Assembly: GCA_031265355.1 (NCBI GenBank)
Contig: JAISCT010000009.1
Span: forward strand, 1 to 38,425
DNA: 38,425 bases
DNA from: Oscillospiraceae bacterium
Lineage (GTDB): Bacteria; Bacillota; Clostridia; Oscillospirales; UBA929
Reading direction: 5' to 3'
Part shown: in pieces, positions 25,902 through 32,064 of the stretch
Numbering within the stretch: the stretch's first letter is position 1
Layout: each line of letters begins with the position of its first letter
Notes under the pieces: model-generated
The model's input: only the letters and a program-made list of their open reading frames with translations
Database searches by the model: none
What the model was told of the DNA's origin: nothing
Made by a program: the position numbers and the translations under genes

Positions 25902-27752
25902 TCAACGCCGCCGCGTCAGCAGCAGAGAGGAGTGGATGACCACTGCGACGGAGCCTGCGTTGTGCACCAGCGCGCCTGTGACGGGGTTCAGGAGTCCGGC
26001 GGCGGCCAGGGCGACGGCGGTAAAGTTTAAGAGCATGGCCAGGGCCAAATTGACGTAAATGGTCCGCATGACCCGTTTGGAGAGCCGCAGCAGCTCCGGG
26101 ATCTCTTTGATGTCGTCCCTCACAAGGGCGATGTCGGCGGCTTCGAGGGCGATATCGCTGCCCACGCCGCCCATCGCGATGCCGACGTGCGCGGCCTTCA
26201 ACGCGGGGGCGTCGTTGACGCCGTCGCCCACCATACAGACAGGTTCGCCCCGCGTTTGGTACTGCCGGATGACGGTCAGTTTGTCCTCCGGCAGGCAGTC
26301 GGCCCGCACCTCTGCGATGCCGGCCAGGCCGGCGATGTGGGCGGCCGCCTGCGGCGCGTCGCCCGTCAGCAGGACGACGTCGGCGCCCGCGGCCCGGAGG
26401 GCTCCGACAGTGTCGGCGGCGTCCGGCCGGAGCGTGTCGGACAGGACAAGAAAACCCAGCGTCTCGCGCTCCGCCGTGACATAGATCACGGTGGCGCCGT
26501 CCGCCTTGGCCCGCTCGGTCTCCCGGACAAACGGCGCCGGCAGGGTGAGCCCCCGCTCCGCCAGCCAGTTCTCGCCTCCCGCGTACACGGTCTGTCCTCG
26601 GATCTCGGCTGTGACGCCGCGCCCGGGGATCAAGCGAAAGAAATCCGGTTCGATGGGGGCGCGGTCACACACCCGTCGCCAATGGGCGACGACGGCCTTC
26701 CCCAGCGGGTGTTCGGAGCGAAGCTCCGCACTGGCCGTGAGAGACAGCAGGGCGATTTCATCCAGATCCGGGCGACAGCTTCGCACCCGGATGACGGCGG
26801 GTTTTCCGTATGTCAGTGTGCCGGTCTTGTCAAACGCGATCCGCTTGACCCCGGCCAGACGCTCCAGCGCGTCGCCTTGGCTGATGAGAATCCCGCGTCT
26901 GGTCGCGTGGCCAATGCCGGCCATGATGGCGGTCGGTGTTGCCAGCACCAGGGCGCAGGGACAAAACACGACAAGAATCGTGACGGCTCGGATGGCCTCG
27001 CCGGTCACGGGCCAGACGACGGCGGCGGCGATCAGCGCCGCGGCGACGATCCATGTCGCCCACCGGTCGGCCAGGCCGACGATGCGCGCCCTCCCCGCGT
27101 CCGCCGAAGCCACAAGGCGGATCATCCGCTGCAGAGAGCTGTCCTCGCCCACCTTCTGTGCCGTCATGTCAAATGTGCCGAACTGATTCACGGTTCCGCT
27201 CTGTACCGCATCGCCCGTGCTCTTGTCAACCGGAAGAGATTCGCCGGTCATCACGGACTGGTCGACGGAGGTCTGCCCCCAGGTGATCACGCCGTCCACC
27301 GCGACGGTCTCGCCAGCCAGCACCCGGAGCGTATCGCCGACCTTTACCTCGGCCGCCGGCACAATGTGTTCTCCGTCGCGGCGCACGACACGCGCCGTGA
27401 CGGGGGTCAGGCGCACCAATTTTTCGAGACCGGCCCGTGCCTTGGCCACGGTCCGGTCCTCAAGATACGAGCCGAGGAGCATGATGAACGCCACCTCCCC
27501 GGCGGCAAAGATTTCGCCGATGACGATGGAGGCGGCTAGCGCCAGAGAGACGAGAACGTCGGCCTTCACATCCCCCCGAGTCACGAGCCCCACCGATGCG
27601 CTCCAGACGATCGGGAGACCGCAAAGAAGTACGGCCACCCACGCGGCGTCGATCGAAAATGGAATAATATGTAAGAAACTGACGACCAGCGCCGGCAGGG
27701 AGAGAACGAGACAGAGCAGCGTTCGTTTTTCGCCGTCTTTCCAAAAAGCCAT
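25902..27752 (-). CDS. P1B-type heavy-metal translocating ATPase
   Basis: Membrane pump of 616 residues that exports a transition metal at ATP cost. It lacks any N-terminal CxxC metal-binding domain. Visible are the actuator motif VMTGESLPV, the transmembrane metal site Cys264-Pro-Cys266 (CPC), the phosphorylated Asp308 in DKTGT, the nucleotide-domain SEHPLGKAV, LLTGDAP and MVGDGVNDAPALKAA. The last two helices read AMLLNFTAVALAAAGLLNP and ALVHNAGSVAVVIHSSLLL, resembling mycobacterial CtpC-type pumps more than CopA (no YN/MxxSS pattern). The metal is therefore open: copper, manganese, zinc or nickel. The start MAFWKD (27752) is downstream of the promoter; an earlier TTG at 27803 would lie at the transcript start. 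It is controlled with csoR upstream. Confidence 0.9.
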   Translation of the reverse strand: MAFWKDGEKRTLLCLVLSLPALVVSFLHIIPFSIDAAWVAVLLCGLPIVWSASVGLVTRGDVKADVLVSLALAASIVIGEIFAAGEVAFIMLLGSYLEDRTVAKARAGLEKLVRLTPVTARVVRRDGEHIVPAAEVKVGDTLRVLAGETVAVDGVITWGQTSVDQSVMTGESLPVDKSTGDAVQSGTVNQFGTFDMTAQKVGEDSSLQRMIRLVASADAGRARIVGLADRWATWIVAAALIAAAVVWPVTGEAIRAVTILVVFCPCALVLATPTAIMAGIGHATRRGILISQGDALERLAGVKRIAFDKTGTLTYGKPAVIRVRSCRPDLDEIALLSLTASAELRSEHPLGKAVVAHWRRVCDRAPIEPDFFRLIPGRGVTAEIRGQTVYAGGENWLAERGLTLPAPFVRETERAKADGATVIYVTAERETLGFLVLSDTLRPDAADTVGALRAAGADVVLLTGDAPQAAAHIAGLAGIAEVRADCLPEDKLTVIRQYQTRGEPVCMVGDGVNDAPALKAAHVGIAMGGVGSDIALEAADIALVRDDIKEIPELLRLSKRVMRTIYVNLALAMLLNFTAVALAAAGLLNPVTGALVHNAGSVAVVIHSSLLLTRRR

Positions 27753-27780
27753 TGTGCCATACCCGCCTTCCACAATACCA

Positions 27781-27791
27781 ATAGGGGTATA
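27781..27791. promoter_or_regulatory. Second CsoR-like half-site before the ATPase gene
   Basis: ATAGGGGTATA, an 11-mer identical to the one at the csoR promoter (28249-28259) and one G longer than the motif inside the 32-bp palindrome. It lies in the 5' leader of the ATPase transcript. Confidence 0.55.
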
Positions 27792-27803
27792 CATATACCA
27801 CAA

Positions 27804-27835
27804 ACAGCATTATACCCTATAGGGTATAATGCTGT
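27804..27835. promoter_or_regulatory. 32-bp perfect palindrome, likely metal-repressor operator
   Basis: Positions 27804-27835 are a perfect palindrome centred on CCCTATAGGG with flanking TATA and CAGCAT/ATGCTG arms. It covers the -10 box and nearly all of the spacer of the ATPase promoter. The TATACCC...GGGTATA core resembles CsoR-family operators (C/G-runs flanked by TAT), and a csoR gene is adjacent. Binding is an inference. Confidence 0.75.
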
Positions 27836-27838
27836 CAA
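27809..27838 (-). promoter_or_regulatory. Sigma-A promoter of the metal ATPase
   Basis: Minus strand consensus TTGACA (27838-27833), 18-bp spacer, consensus TATAAT (27814-27809). It overlaps the 32-bp palindrome, so repressor and polymerase would compete. Confidence 0.85.
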
Positions 27839-27888
27839 TAGGGCGCTTCTCATCGCGCCGCGCGCGGGCGTGCTCACGCGCAAGTTCC

Positions 27889-27912
27889 ACTCAGCACTCA
27901 TAACTCAGCACT
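27889..27912. repeat. Short direct repeat ACTCAGCACT
   Basis: ACTCAGCACT occurs at 27889-27898 and 27903-27912, separated by CATA, directly before the 18-bp hairpin. Together they look like a small inserted or interspersed element between csoR and the ATPase promoter. Confidence 0.6.
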
Positions 27913-27913
27913 T

Positions 27914-27952
27914 GACGTGGATGACGTGCACGACGTGCACGTCATCCACGTC
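27914..27952 (-). terminator. 18-bp perfect hairpin directly after csoR
   Basis: Arms 27914-27931 and 27935-27952 pair perfectly with a 3-nt loop. The right arm touches the first base of the csoR stop codon on the minus strand. No U-tract follows, so it may stabilise the csoR 3' end, act as a factor-dependent terminator, or be a binding site (ACGT occurs six times in 43 bp). Confidence 0.5.
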
Positions 27953-28227
27953 TACGTCATGCGCGCAAAGTGTTCCACGGCCTTGGCAAAGTCCGCGATG
28001 GTCCTGTCCGCGTCGCCGTGCTCAATGCCTTCCCGGACACAGTGGTGCAGATGCCCTTCCAGAATGGCCTGCCCAACCTTGTGCAGCGCGGCCTTGGCCG
28101 CGTGGATCTGAATCAGGATGTCCTCACAGGGGACATCCTCGTCGACCGTCTTATCAATTGCCTTTATCTGTCCCATAATTTTCCCCAGTCGTCGGTGCAG
28201 ATTGTCGGCATCCATGCACTGTCGCAT
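27952..28227 (-). CDS. csoR: CsoR/RcnR-family metal-sensing repressor
   Basis: All-helical DNA-binding repressor of 91 residues that releases DNA on metal binding. The CsoR ligand set is present with correct spacing: Cys34 in VPCEDILIQ, His59 and Cys63 in EGHLHHCV (25 and 4 residues apart, as in the copper sensor C36/H61/C65). NLHRRLGKIMGQIKAIDK is the family N-terminal helix. The ATG at 28227 has GAAGGAGG 7-8 nt upstream; an earlier ATG would precede that SD. It lies upstream of the metal ATPase in the same direction, with its own promoter and a GGGG operator-like motif. The ligand set favours Cu(I), while the ATPase does not look like classic CopA. Confidence 0.9.
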   Translation of the reverse strand: MRQCMDADNLHRRLGKIMGQIKAIDKTVDEDVPCEDILIQIHAAKAALHKVGQAILEGHLHHCVREGIEHGDADRTIADFAKAVEHFARMT

Positions 28228-28248
28228 GCCAGCGCCTCCTTCATACAT

Positions 28249-28259
28249 ATAGGGGTATA
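28249..28259. promoter_or_regulatory. CsoR-like operator motif at the csoR promoter
   Basis: ATAGGGGTATA, flanked by TAT on both sides, positioned just downstream of the csoR -10 box, over the predicted transcript start. The 11-mer is identical to that at 27781-27791, suggesting autoregulation. Confidence 0.6.
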
Positions 28260-28262
28260 TAC

Positions 28263-28292
28263 ATCATATCATCTCCGCCGCTGCCGTGTCAA
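28263..28292 (-). promoter_or_regulatory. Sigma-A promoter of csoR
   Basis: Minus strand consensus TTGACA (28292-28287), 18-bp spacer, TATGAT (28268-28263). It is divergent from the feo promoter, whose -35 begins 41 bp away. Confidence 0.75.
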
Positions 28293-28332
28293 TGCGCCGT
28301 CATAGGAATTTTGAAAAACGCCGCGCAAACCC

Positions 28333-28361
28333 TTGACAAAATGCGAAAATTTGAGTATTAT
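28333..28361 (+). promoter_or_regulatory. Sigma-A promoter of the feo operon
   Basis: Consensus TTGACA (28333-28338), 17-bp spacer, TATTAT (28356-28361). The leader to feoA is about 85 nt. Confidence 0.8.
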
Positions 28362-28373
28362 ATAGAAGAGGGC

Positions 28374-28391
28374 AGTTAGCAGATACTAATT
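28374..28391. promoter_or_regulatory. Candidate DtxR-like iron repressor site
   Basis: AGTTAGCAGATACTAATT shows dyad symmetry (TTAG, 6 bp, CTAA) just after the feo transcript start. The TTAG/CTAA ends recall DtxR/IdeR-type boxes; it does not look like a Fur box. A further TGCTAAC at 28422-28428 is the complement of GTTAGCA at 28375-28381. Confidence 0.4.
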
Positions 28392-28453
28392 GTCTGTTTG
28401 TTTACCGGCATAGTTATTTAATGCTAACTTCAGACGGGATGGGAAGACAGAAT

Positions 28454-28666
28454 ATGATGCCTTTGACACTGACAAAGATCGGGGAGGAAAACGCAATTAA
28501 AAGGGTAGGCGGGAGGACGGAGACCAGGAAATTTCTTGAAAATCTCGGCTTTGTGCCGGGCAGCCAAATCAAGGTGATTACGGAGATCAGCGGCAATGTG
28601 ATTGTCAACATCAAAGAGTCACGCGTGGCCATCAGTCGTGAAATGGCCAGCAAGATCATGGTCTGA
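28454..28666 (+). CDS. feoA: FeoA-family protein (first copy)
   Basis: Small SH3-like cytoplasmic protein of 70 residues that assists FeoB in Fe2+ uptake. The family pattern is visible: PLTLTKIGEENAIKRVGG, then RKFLENLGFVPGSQIKVI, then GNVIVNIKESRVAISREMAS. The start is not sharply defined: ATG 28454 (or 28457) gives the family N-terminus with a modest GGGAAG upstream, while an ATG at 28421 would add 11 unlike residues. It is the first gene of feoA-feoA-feoB-Cys-rich peptide. Confidence 0.9.
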   Translation: MMPLTLTKIGEENAIKRVGGRTETRKFLENLGFVPGSQIKVITEISGNVIVNIKESRVAISREMASKIMV

Positions 28667-28682
28667 TAAGGGGGAACGTGAC

Positions 28683-28904
28683 ATGCAAACACTGAGGGAG
28701 ACCAAACCAGGCCGCAGCGTGCGGGTGGCCAAGGTCGGAGGCGCCGGCCCCGTCAAACGGCGCGTCATGGAGATGGGAATCACAAAGGGTGTGGACGTCT
28801 ATGTCCGCAAAGTGGCCCCGTTGGGGGACCCGATTGAGGTGACGGTCAGGGGTTACGAACTCTCCCTGCGTAAGGCGGATGCCGAGTTGATAGAAGTGGA
28901 ATGA
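28683..28904 (+). CDS. feoA: FeoA-family protein (second copy)
   Basis: A second FeoA of 73 residues: MQTLRETKPGRSVRVAKVGG, RRVMEMGITKGVDVYVRKVAPLGD, and EVTVRGYELSLRKADAELI. It retains the GDPIEV(T)VRGYELSLR hallmark that the first copy lacks, so the two are diverged paralogues rather than a recent duplication. AAGGGGG stands about 8 nt before the ATG and the gene begins 16 bp after feoA copy 1. Twin FeoA genes ahead of feoB are common in Clostridia. Confidence 0.92.
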   Translation: MQTLRETKPGRSVRVAKVGGAGPVKRRVMEMGITKGVDVYVRKVAPLGDPIEVTVRGYELSLRKADAELIEVE

Positions 28905-28982
28905 AGGGGATCTAACCAGTAGAGGAGCGGAGCATCTCGGTATTTTATGGACAAGCAGTGTGTCCGCTTGCAAGGAGGAAGA

Positions 28983-31172
28983 ATGACAATGGCAGTCAAA
29001 ATCGCTTTGGCCGGCAATCCAAACAGCGGCAAAACGACGTTGTTTAACGCGCTGACGGGCGCCAATCAATTTGTGGGCAACTGGCCCGGTGTCACGGTGG
29101 AGAAGAAAGAAGGCAGGCTGAAAAACCATAAAGATGTGATCATCACAGATCTGCCCGGTATCTATTCACTCTCTCCGTATACATTGGAGGAGGTGGTGGC
29201 CCGCAATTATCTGATCGATGAGCGCCCGGACGCCATCTTGAACATCATCGACGGCACCAACCTAGAACGCAACCTCTTTCTGACTACGCAGCTCACCGAA
29301 TTGGGCATCCCAGTGGTGGTGGCGGTCAACATGATGGATGTAGTCACAAAGAGCGGCGACACGCTCCACACCAAACAGTTGGCGGAGGAGCTCGGATGCC
29401 AGGTCATGGAGATCTCGGCGCTGAAGGGGACCGGCGTCATGGAAGCTGCGCAGGCGGCCGTGAACGCGGCGGGCCGCGTCAAGACCGTCCCTCGGCACAG
29501 TTTTTCCGGCAGCGTGGAGCACGCGCTGGCGCACATAGAGGAGGCCGTGCTGCATAGCCTGCCGGAGGAGCAGCAGCGCTGGTACGCCATCAAGCTCTTT
29601 GAGCGGGACGAAAAAATCGTCGCCAAACTGGGGTTCACCAAGGAGCAGCTCACGCACATCGAGGGCGACGTCGAGGCCTGCGAGGCGGAGTTGGACGACG
29701 ACAGCGAGAGCATCATCACCTCGGAGCGTTACGCGTATATCGACTCCATCATTAAGGACTGTATCAAGGTCAAGAACAAGGGGCGGCTCAGCATCTCCGA
29801 CAAGATCGACCGGGTGGTGACCAACCGCTGGCTGGCGCTGCCGATCTTTGCGGCGGTCATGTTTGTCGTGTATTTTGTCTCGGTCACCTCGGTGGGCACC
29901 CTGGTCACCGACTGGGCCAACGACGGCGTGTTCGGCGAGGGGTGGAACCTGTTTGGCACGGAGGTGTGGGTGCCGGGCGTGCCCGTGCTGCTGGGGGATT
30001 TCCTTGAGGCGATCCACTGCGCCGAATGGCTGCAGGGGCTGATTTTAGACGGCATTGTCGCGGGCGTGGGCGCGGTGCTCGGCTTTGTGCCGCAGATGCT
30101 CATCCTGTTCATCTTTCTCGCCTTCCTCGAAGCTTGCGGGTATATGGCGCGCATCGCGTTCATTATGGACAGAATCTTCCGCCGCTTTGGGCTGTCGGGG
30201 AAATCCTTTATTCCGATCCTCATCGGCACGGGCTGCGGCGTACCCGGCATCATGGCCTCCCGGACGATTGAAAGCGAGCGCGACCGACGGATGACGGTCA
30301 TGACCACCACCTTCATCCCCTGCAGCGCCAAGCTGCCCATCATCGCACTGATCGCGGGCGCGGTCTTCGGCGGCGCGTGGTGGGTGGCGTACAGCGCTTA
30401 CTTCATCGGGATGGCGGCTATCATCTGCTCCGGTGTGATTTTGAAGAAAACAAAACTGTTTGCGGGCGATGTCTCGCCCTTTGTCATGGAACTGCCCGCC
30501 TACCACTGGCCCACGGTGGGCAACATCCTGCGCAGTATGTGGGAGCGCGGTTGGTCGTTTATCAAAAAGGCGGGGACCATCATCTTGTTGGCCACCGTGT
30601 TTGTCTGGTTCACCTCCAGCTTCGGCTGGACGGACGGTGCCTTCGGCATGGTGGATATGTCCGACAGCGTTCTCGCCCATATGGGCTCCGGCATTGCGTG
30701 GCTCTTTGCGCCCCTGGGCTGGGGGGAGTGGAAGGCGGCCGTCGCCGCCATCACCGGTCTCATCGCGAAGGAAAATGTGGTGGGCACTTTCGGCATCCTG
30801 TACGGCTTTGCCGAGGTGGCGGAGGACGGTGCGGAGGTTTGGGGCGCGCTGGCCGCCAGCTTTACCACCCTGGCCGCCTATTCTTTCCTCGTGTTCAACC
30901 TGCTGTGCGCGCCCTGTTTCGCGGCGATGGGCGCGATCAAACGGGAGATGAACAACCTAAAATGGTTCTGGGTCGCCATCGGCTATCAGTGCGGTTTGGC
31001 TTACATCGTATCCCTGTGTGTCTACCAGTTCGGGCTGCTGTTTTCGGCGCGCAGTTTCGGCGTCGGGACGGTGGCGGCGCTGCTGCTGTTGGCGGGTTTC
31101 CTGTTCTTGCTGCTGCGCCCCGCCCCCAAGAAGAACTTGTCACGCTGGGGTGCACTTGGCGCGCAGGCGTAG
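28983..31172 (+). CDS. feoB: Ferrous iron transport protein B
   Basis: GTPase-gated Fe2+ permease of 729 residues. The N-terminal G domain has G1 GNPNSGKTT, G2/switch GNWPGVTVEKKEG, G3 DLPGIYSLSPY, G4 NMMDV and G5 SALKG. A helical GDI region follows (about 170-280), then the membrane domain with two Gate regions. Characteristic stretches are FVPQMLILFIFLAFLEACGYMAR and IGTGCGVPGIMASRTIE, with the conserved Cys, then TTTFIPCSAKLP. The ATG at 28983 follows AGGAGGA closely; an ATG two codons later is possible. The gene ends 74 bp before the Cys-rich peptide gene. Confidence 0.97.
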   Translation: MTMAVKIALAGNPNSGKTTLFNALTGANQFVGNWPGVTVEKKEGRLKNHKDVIITDLPGIYSLSPYTLEEVVARNYLIDERPDAILNIIDGTNLERNLFLTTQLTELGIPVVVAVNMMDVVTKSGDTLHTKQLAEELGCQVMEISALKGTGVMEAAQAAVNAAGRVKTVPRHSFSGSVEHALAHIEEAVLHSLPEEQQRWYAIKLFERDEKIVAKLGFTKEQLTHIEGDVEACEAELDDDSESIITSERYAYIDSIIKDCIKVKNKGRLSISDKIDRVVTNRWLALPIFAAVMFVVYFVSVTSVGTLVTDWANDGVFGEGWNLFGTEVWVPGVPVLLGDFLEAIHCAEWLQGLILDGIVAGVGAVLGFVPQMLILFIFLAFLEACGYMARIAFIMDRIFRRFGLSGKSFIPILIGTGCGVPGIMASRTIESERDRRMTVMTTTFIPCSAKLPIIALIAGAVFGGAWWVAYSAYFIGMAAIICSGVILKKTKLFAGDVSPFVMELPAYHWPTVGNILRSMWERGWSFIKKAGTIILLATVFVWFTSSFGWTDGAFGMVDMSDSVLAHMGSGIAWLFAPLGWGEWKAAVAAITGLIAKENVVGTFGILYGFAEVAEDGAEVWGALAASFTTLAAYSFLVFNLLCAPCFAAMGAIKREMNNLKWFWVAIGYQCGLAYIVSLCVYQFGLLFSARSFGVGTVAALLLLAGFLFLLLRPAPKKNLSRWGALGAQA

Positions 31173-31201
31173 CGATTGGTTGTGTTGTAAATCCATTCTT
31201 T

Positions 31202-31226
31202 GTCCGCCTGCGCCCAAAAGGCGGAC
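31202..31226 (+). promoter_or_regulatory. Hairpin between feoB and the Cys-rich peptide gene
   Basis: GTCCGCCT (31202-31209) pairs with AGGCGGAC (31219-31226), extended by TT/AA on the outside or inside, without a U-tract. It lies about 10 nt before the next SD and may stabilise the feoB mRNA or set the level of the downstream gene. Confidence 0.45.
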
Positions 31227-31246
31227 GCCGTATGGGAGGGACATGC

Positions 31247-31420
31247 ATGCTCACAGTACTGGCGGAGAACCTCGGTACAATTTTAGTGGGGCTTGTTGTG
31301 TTGGGCATCCTCGCGGCGATTGTCGCGAAGTTGATCCGAGACAAGCGAAAGGGAAAGTGCGTCGGCTGCGACTGCGGCTGTGGAGATCCCGTCTGTCGTA
31401 CCAAGGATCCCACCTCGTAA
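31247..31420 (+). CDS. FeoB-associated Cys-rich membrane protein
   Basis: A 57-residue single-pass membrane peptide: an N-terminal helix (about 9-30, LGTILVGLVVLGILAAIVAKLI), a positive stretch RDKRKGK, and a Cys cluster CVGCDCGCGDPVC. This is the layout of the PF12669-type partner of FeoB, thought to help Fe2+ entry in Firmicutes as a substitute for FeoC. The ATG at 31247 has GGGAGGG 6-7 nt upstream; an out-of-frame ATG lies 4 nt earlier. It is the last gene of the feo operon. Confidence 0.88.
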   Translation: MLTVLAENLGTILVGLVVLGILAAIVAKLIRDKRKGKCVGCDCGCGDPVCRTKDPTS

Positions 31421-31501
31421 AGTGTTCAAGCCGTCAAGAGGCGGCCGAAATTTTTGACACCTAACCGTTTATGAGCAGATCGGGCTGATTATGTAAAAAG
31501 C

Positions 31502-31539
31502 AAAAGCGTCGTTTTTGTACAGGAAAACGACGCTTTTTG
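31502..31539 (+). terminator. Intrinsic terminator of the feo operon
   Basis: A perfect 14-bp stem (31502-31515 with 31524-31537), GCGTCG core with A/T ends, an 8-nt loop and a short T-tail. A/T symmetry of the arms suggests it can also work on the minus strand. Confidence 0.88.
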
Positions 31540-31544
31540 ATAGC

Positions 31545-31568
31545 TTTGAAAAGGTATACCTTTTCAAA
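31545..31568. repeat. Perfect 24-bp palindrome
   Basis: TTTGAAAAGGTA followed by its exact complement with no spacer, centred on GGTATACC. It starts 6 bp after the feo terminator. A zero-loop palindrome suits a dimeric DNA-binding protein better than an RNA hairpin. No gene or promoter directly abuts it. Confidence 0.75.
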
Positions 31569-31959
31569 CGTGTATTTCAAAGGCTAACACTTTTATTGTA
31601 TTGCATGTAATTCGCAAAGTCAAGGGCTCGATACAACATTTTTTGTACGTTTCGACCGAAACGCACAAGCTAAATTGTCGGAAACGGCAATTCCCAAAAG
31701 GTATAGCATGATAGGCCATGCGGAAACCGCCGAAAGGGCTGTGCTCAGTGGGTTTGTGCGGGTTGGTTGGGTATGTCTGGAAGTGGTCGGCCGCTTTGTG
31801 TGCAGAGAATGCGGCCGCCTGCGGGACCGTTCGTGCAAGCGGTTTCGTCTCGGGCGTACTGTCCGCCGCGTTCGCAGCGGACTGCTGACCGGGCCTTTTG
31901 CGTGCCGTTTCACAAAGGGGGAAAGAAGACAGAAGTTTTTCAAAAATTTACAATTTTTG
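31569..31959. other. Gene-free region before the GH2 gene
   Basis: About 390 bp with no credible gene. The GH2 reading frame stays open through it on the plus strand, but without SD or protein-like composition, and the promoter lies downstream. Short inverted repeats are present (CGTTTCG...CGAAACG near 31649-31664; GTCCGC...GCGGAC near 31859-31880). A minus-strand frame of 107 codons is Arg/Thr/Pro-rich and unlike a real protein. Confidence 0.55.
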
Positions 31960-31988
31960 TTGACAAAACCAAGGAATTATGTTACAAT
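31960..31988 (+). promoter_or_regulatory. Sigma-A promoter of the GH2 gene
   Basis: Consensus TTGACA (31960-31965), 17-bp spacer, TACAAT (31983-31988). An A/T-rich tract with CAAAAATTTACAATTTTTG directly upstream looks like an UP element. The leader is about 70 nt. Confidence 0.8.
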
Positions 31989-32064
31989 AATCACAGTATG
32001 TATGTGCGTATGTGTCTATGAAGTTTCGCAATCTTATGAGGGACTGAAAGGGGAGAATGTAAAG

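Noticed and set aside
26187..27539. Open plus-strand frame of 450 codons opposite the metal ATPase
   Set aside because: Low-complexity antisense translation; the ATPase motifs on the minus strand are complete.
31620..31943. Minus-strand frame of 107 codons in the gene-free region before the GH2 gene
   Set aside because: Arg/Thr/Ser/Pro-rich, no SD, no family resemblance.
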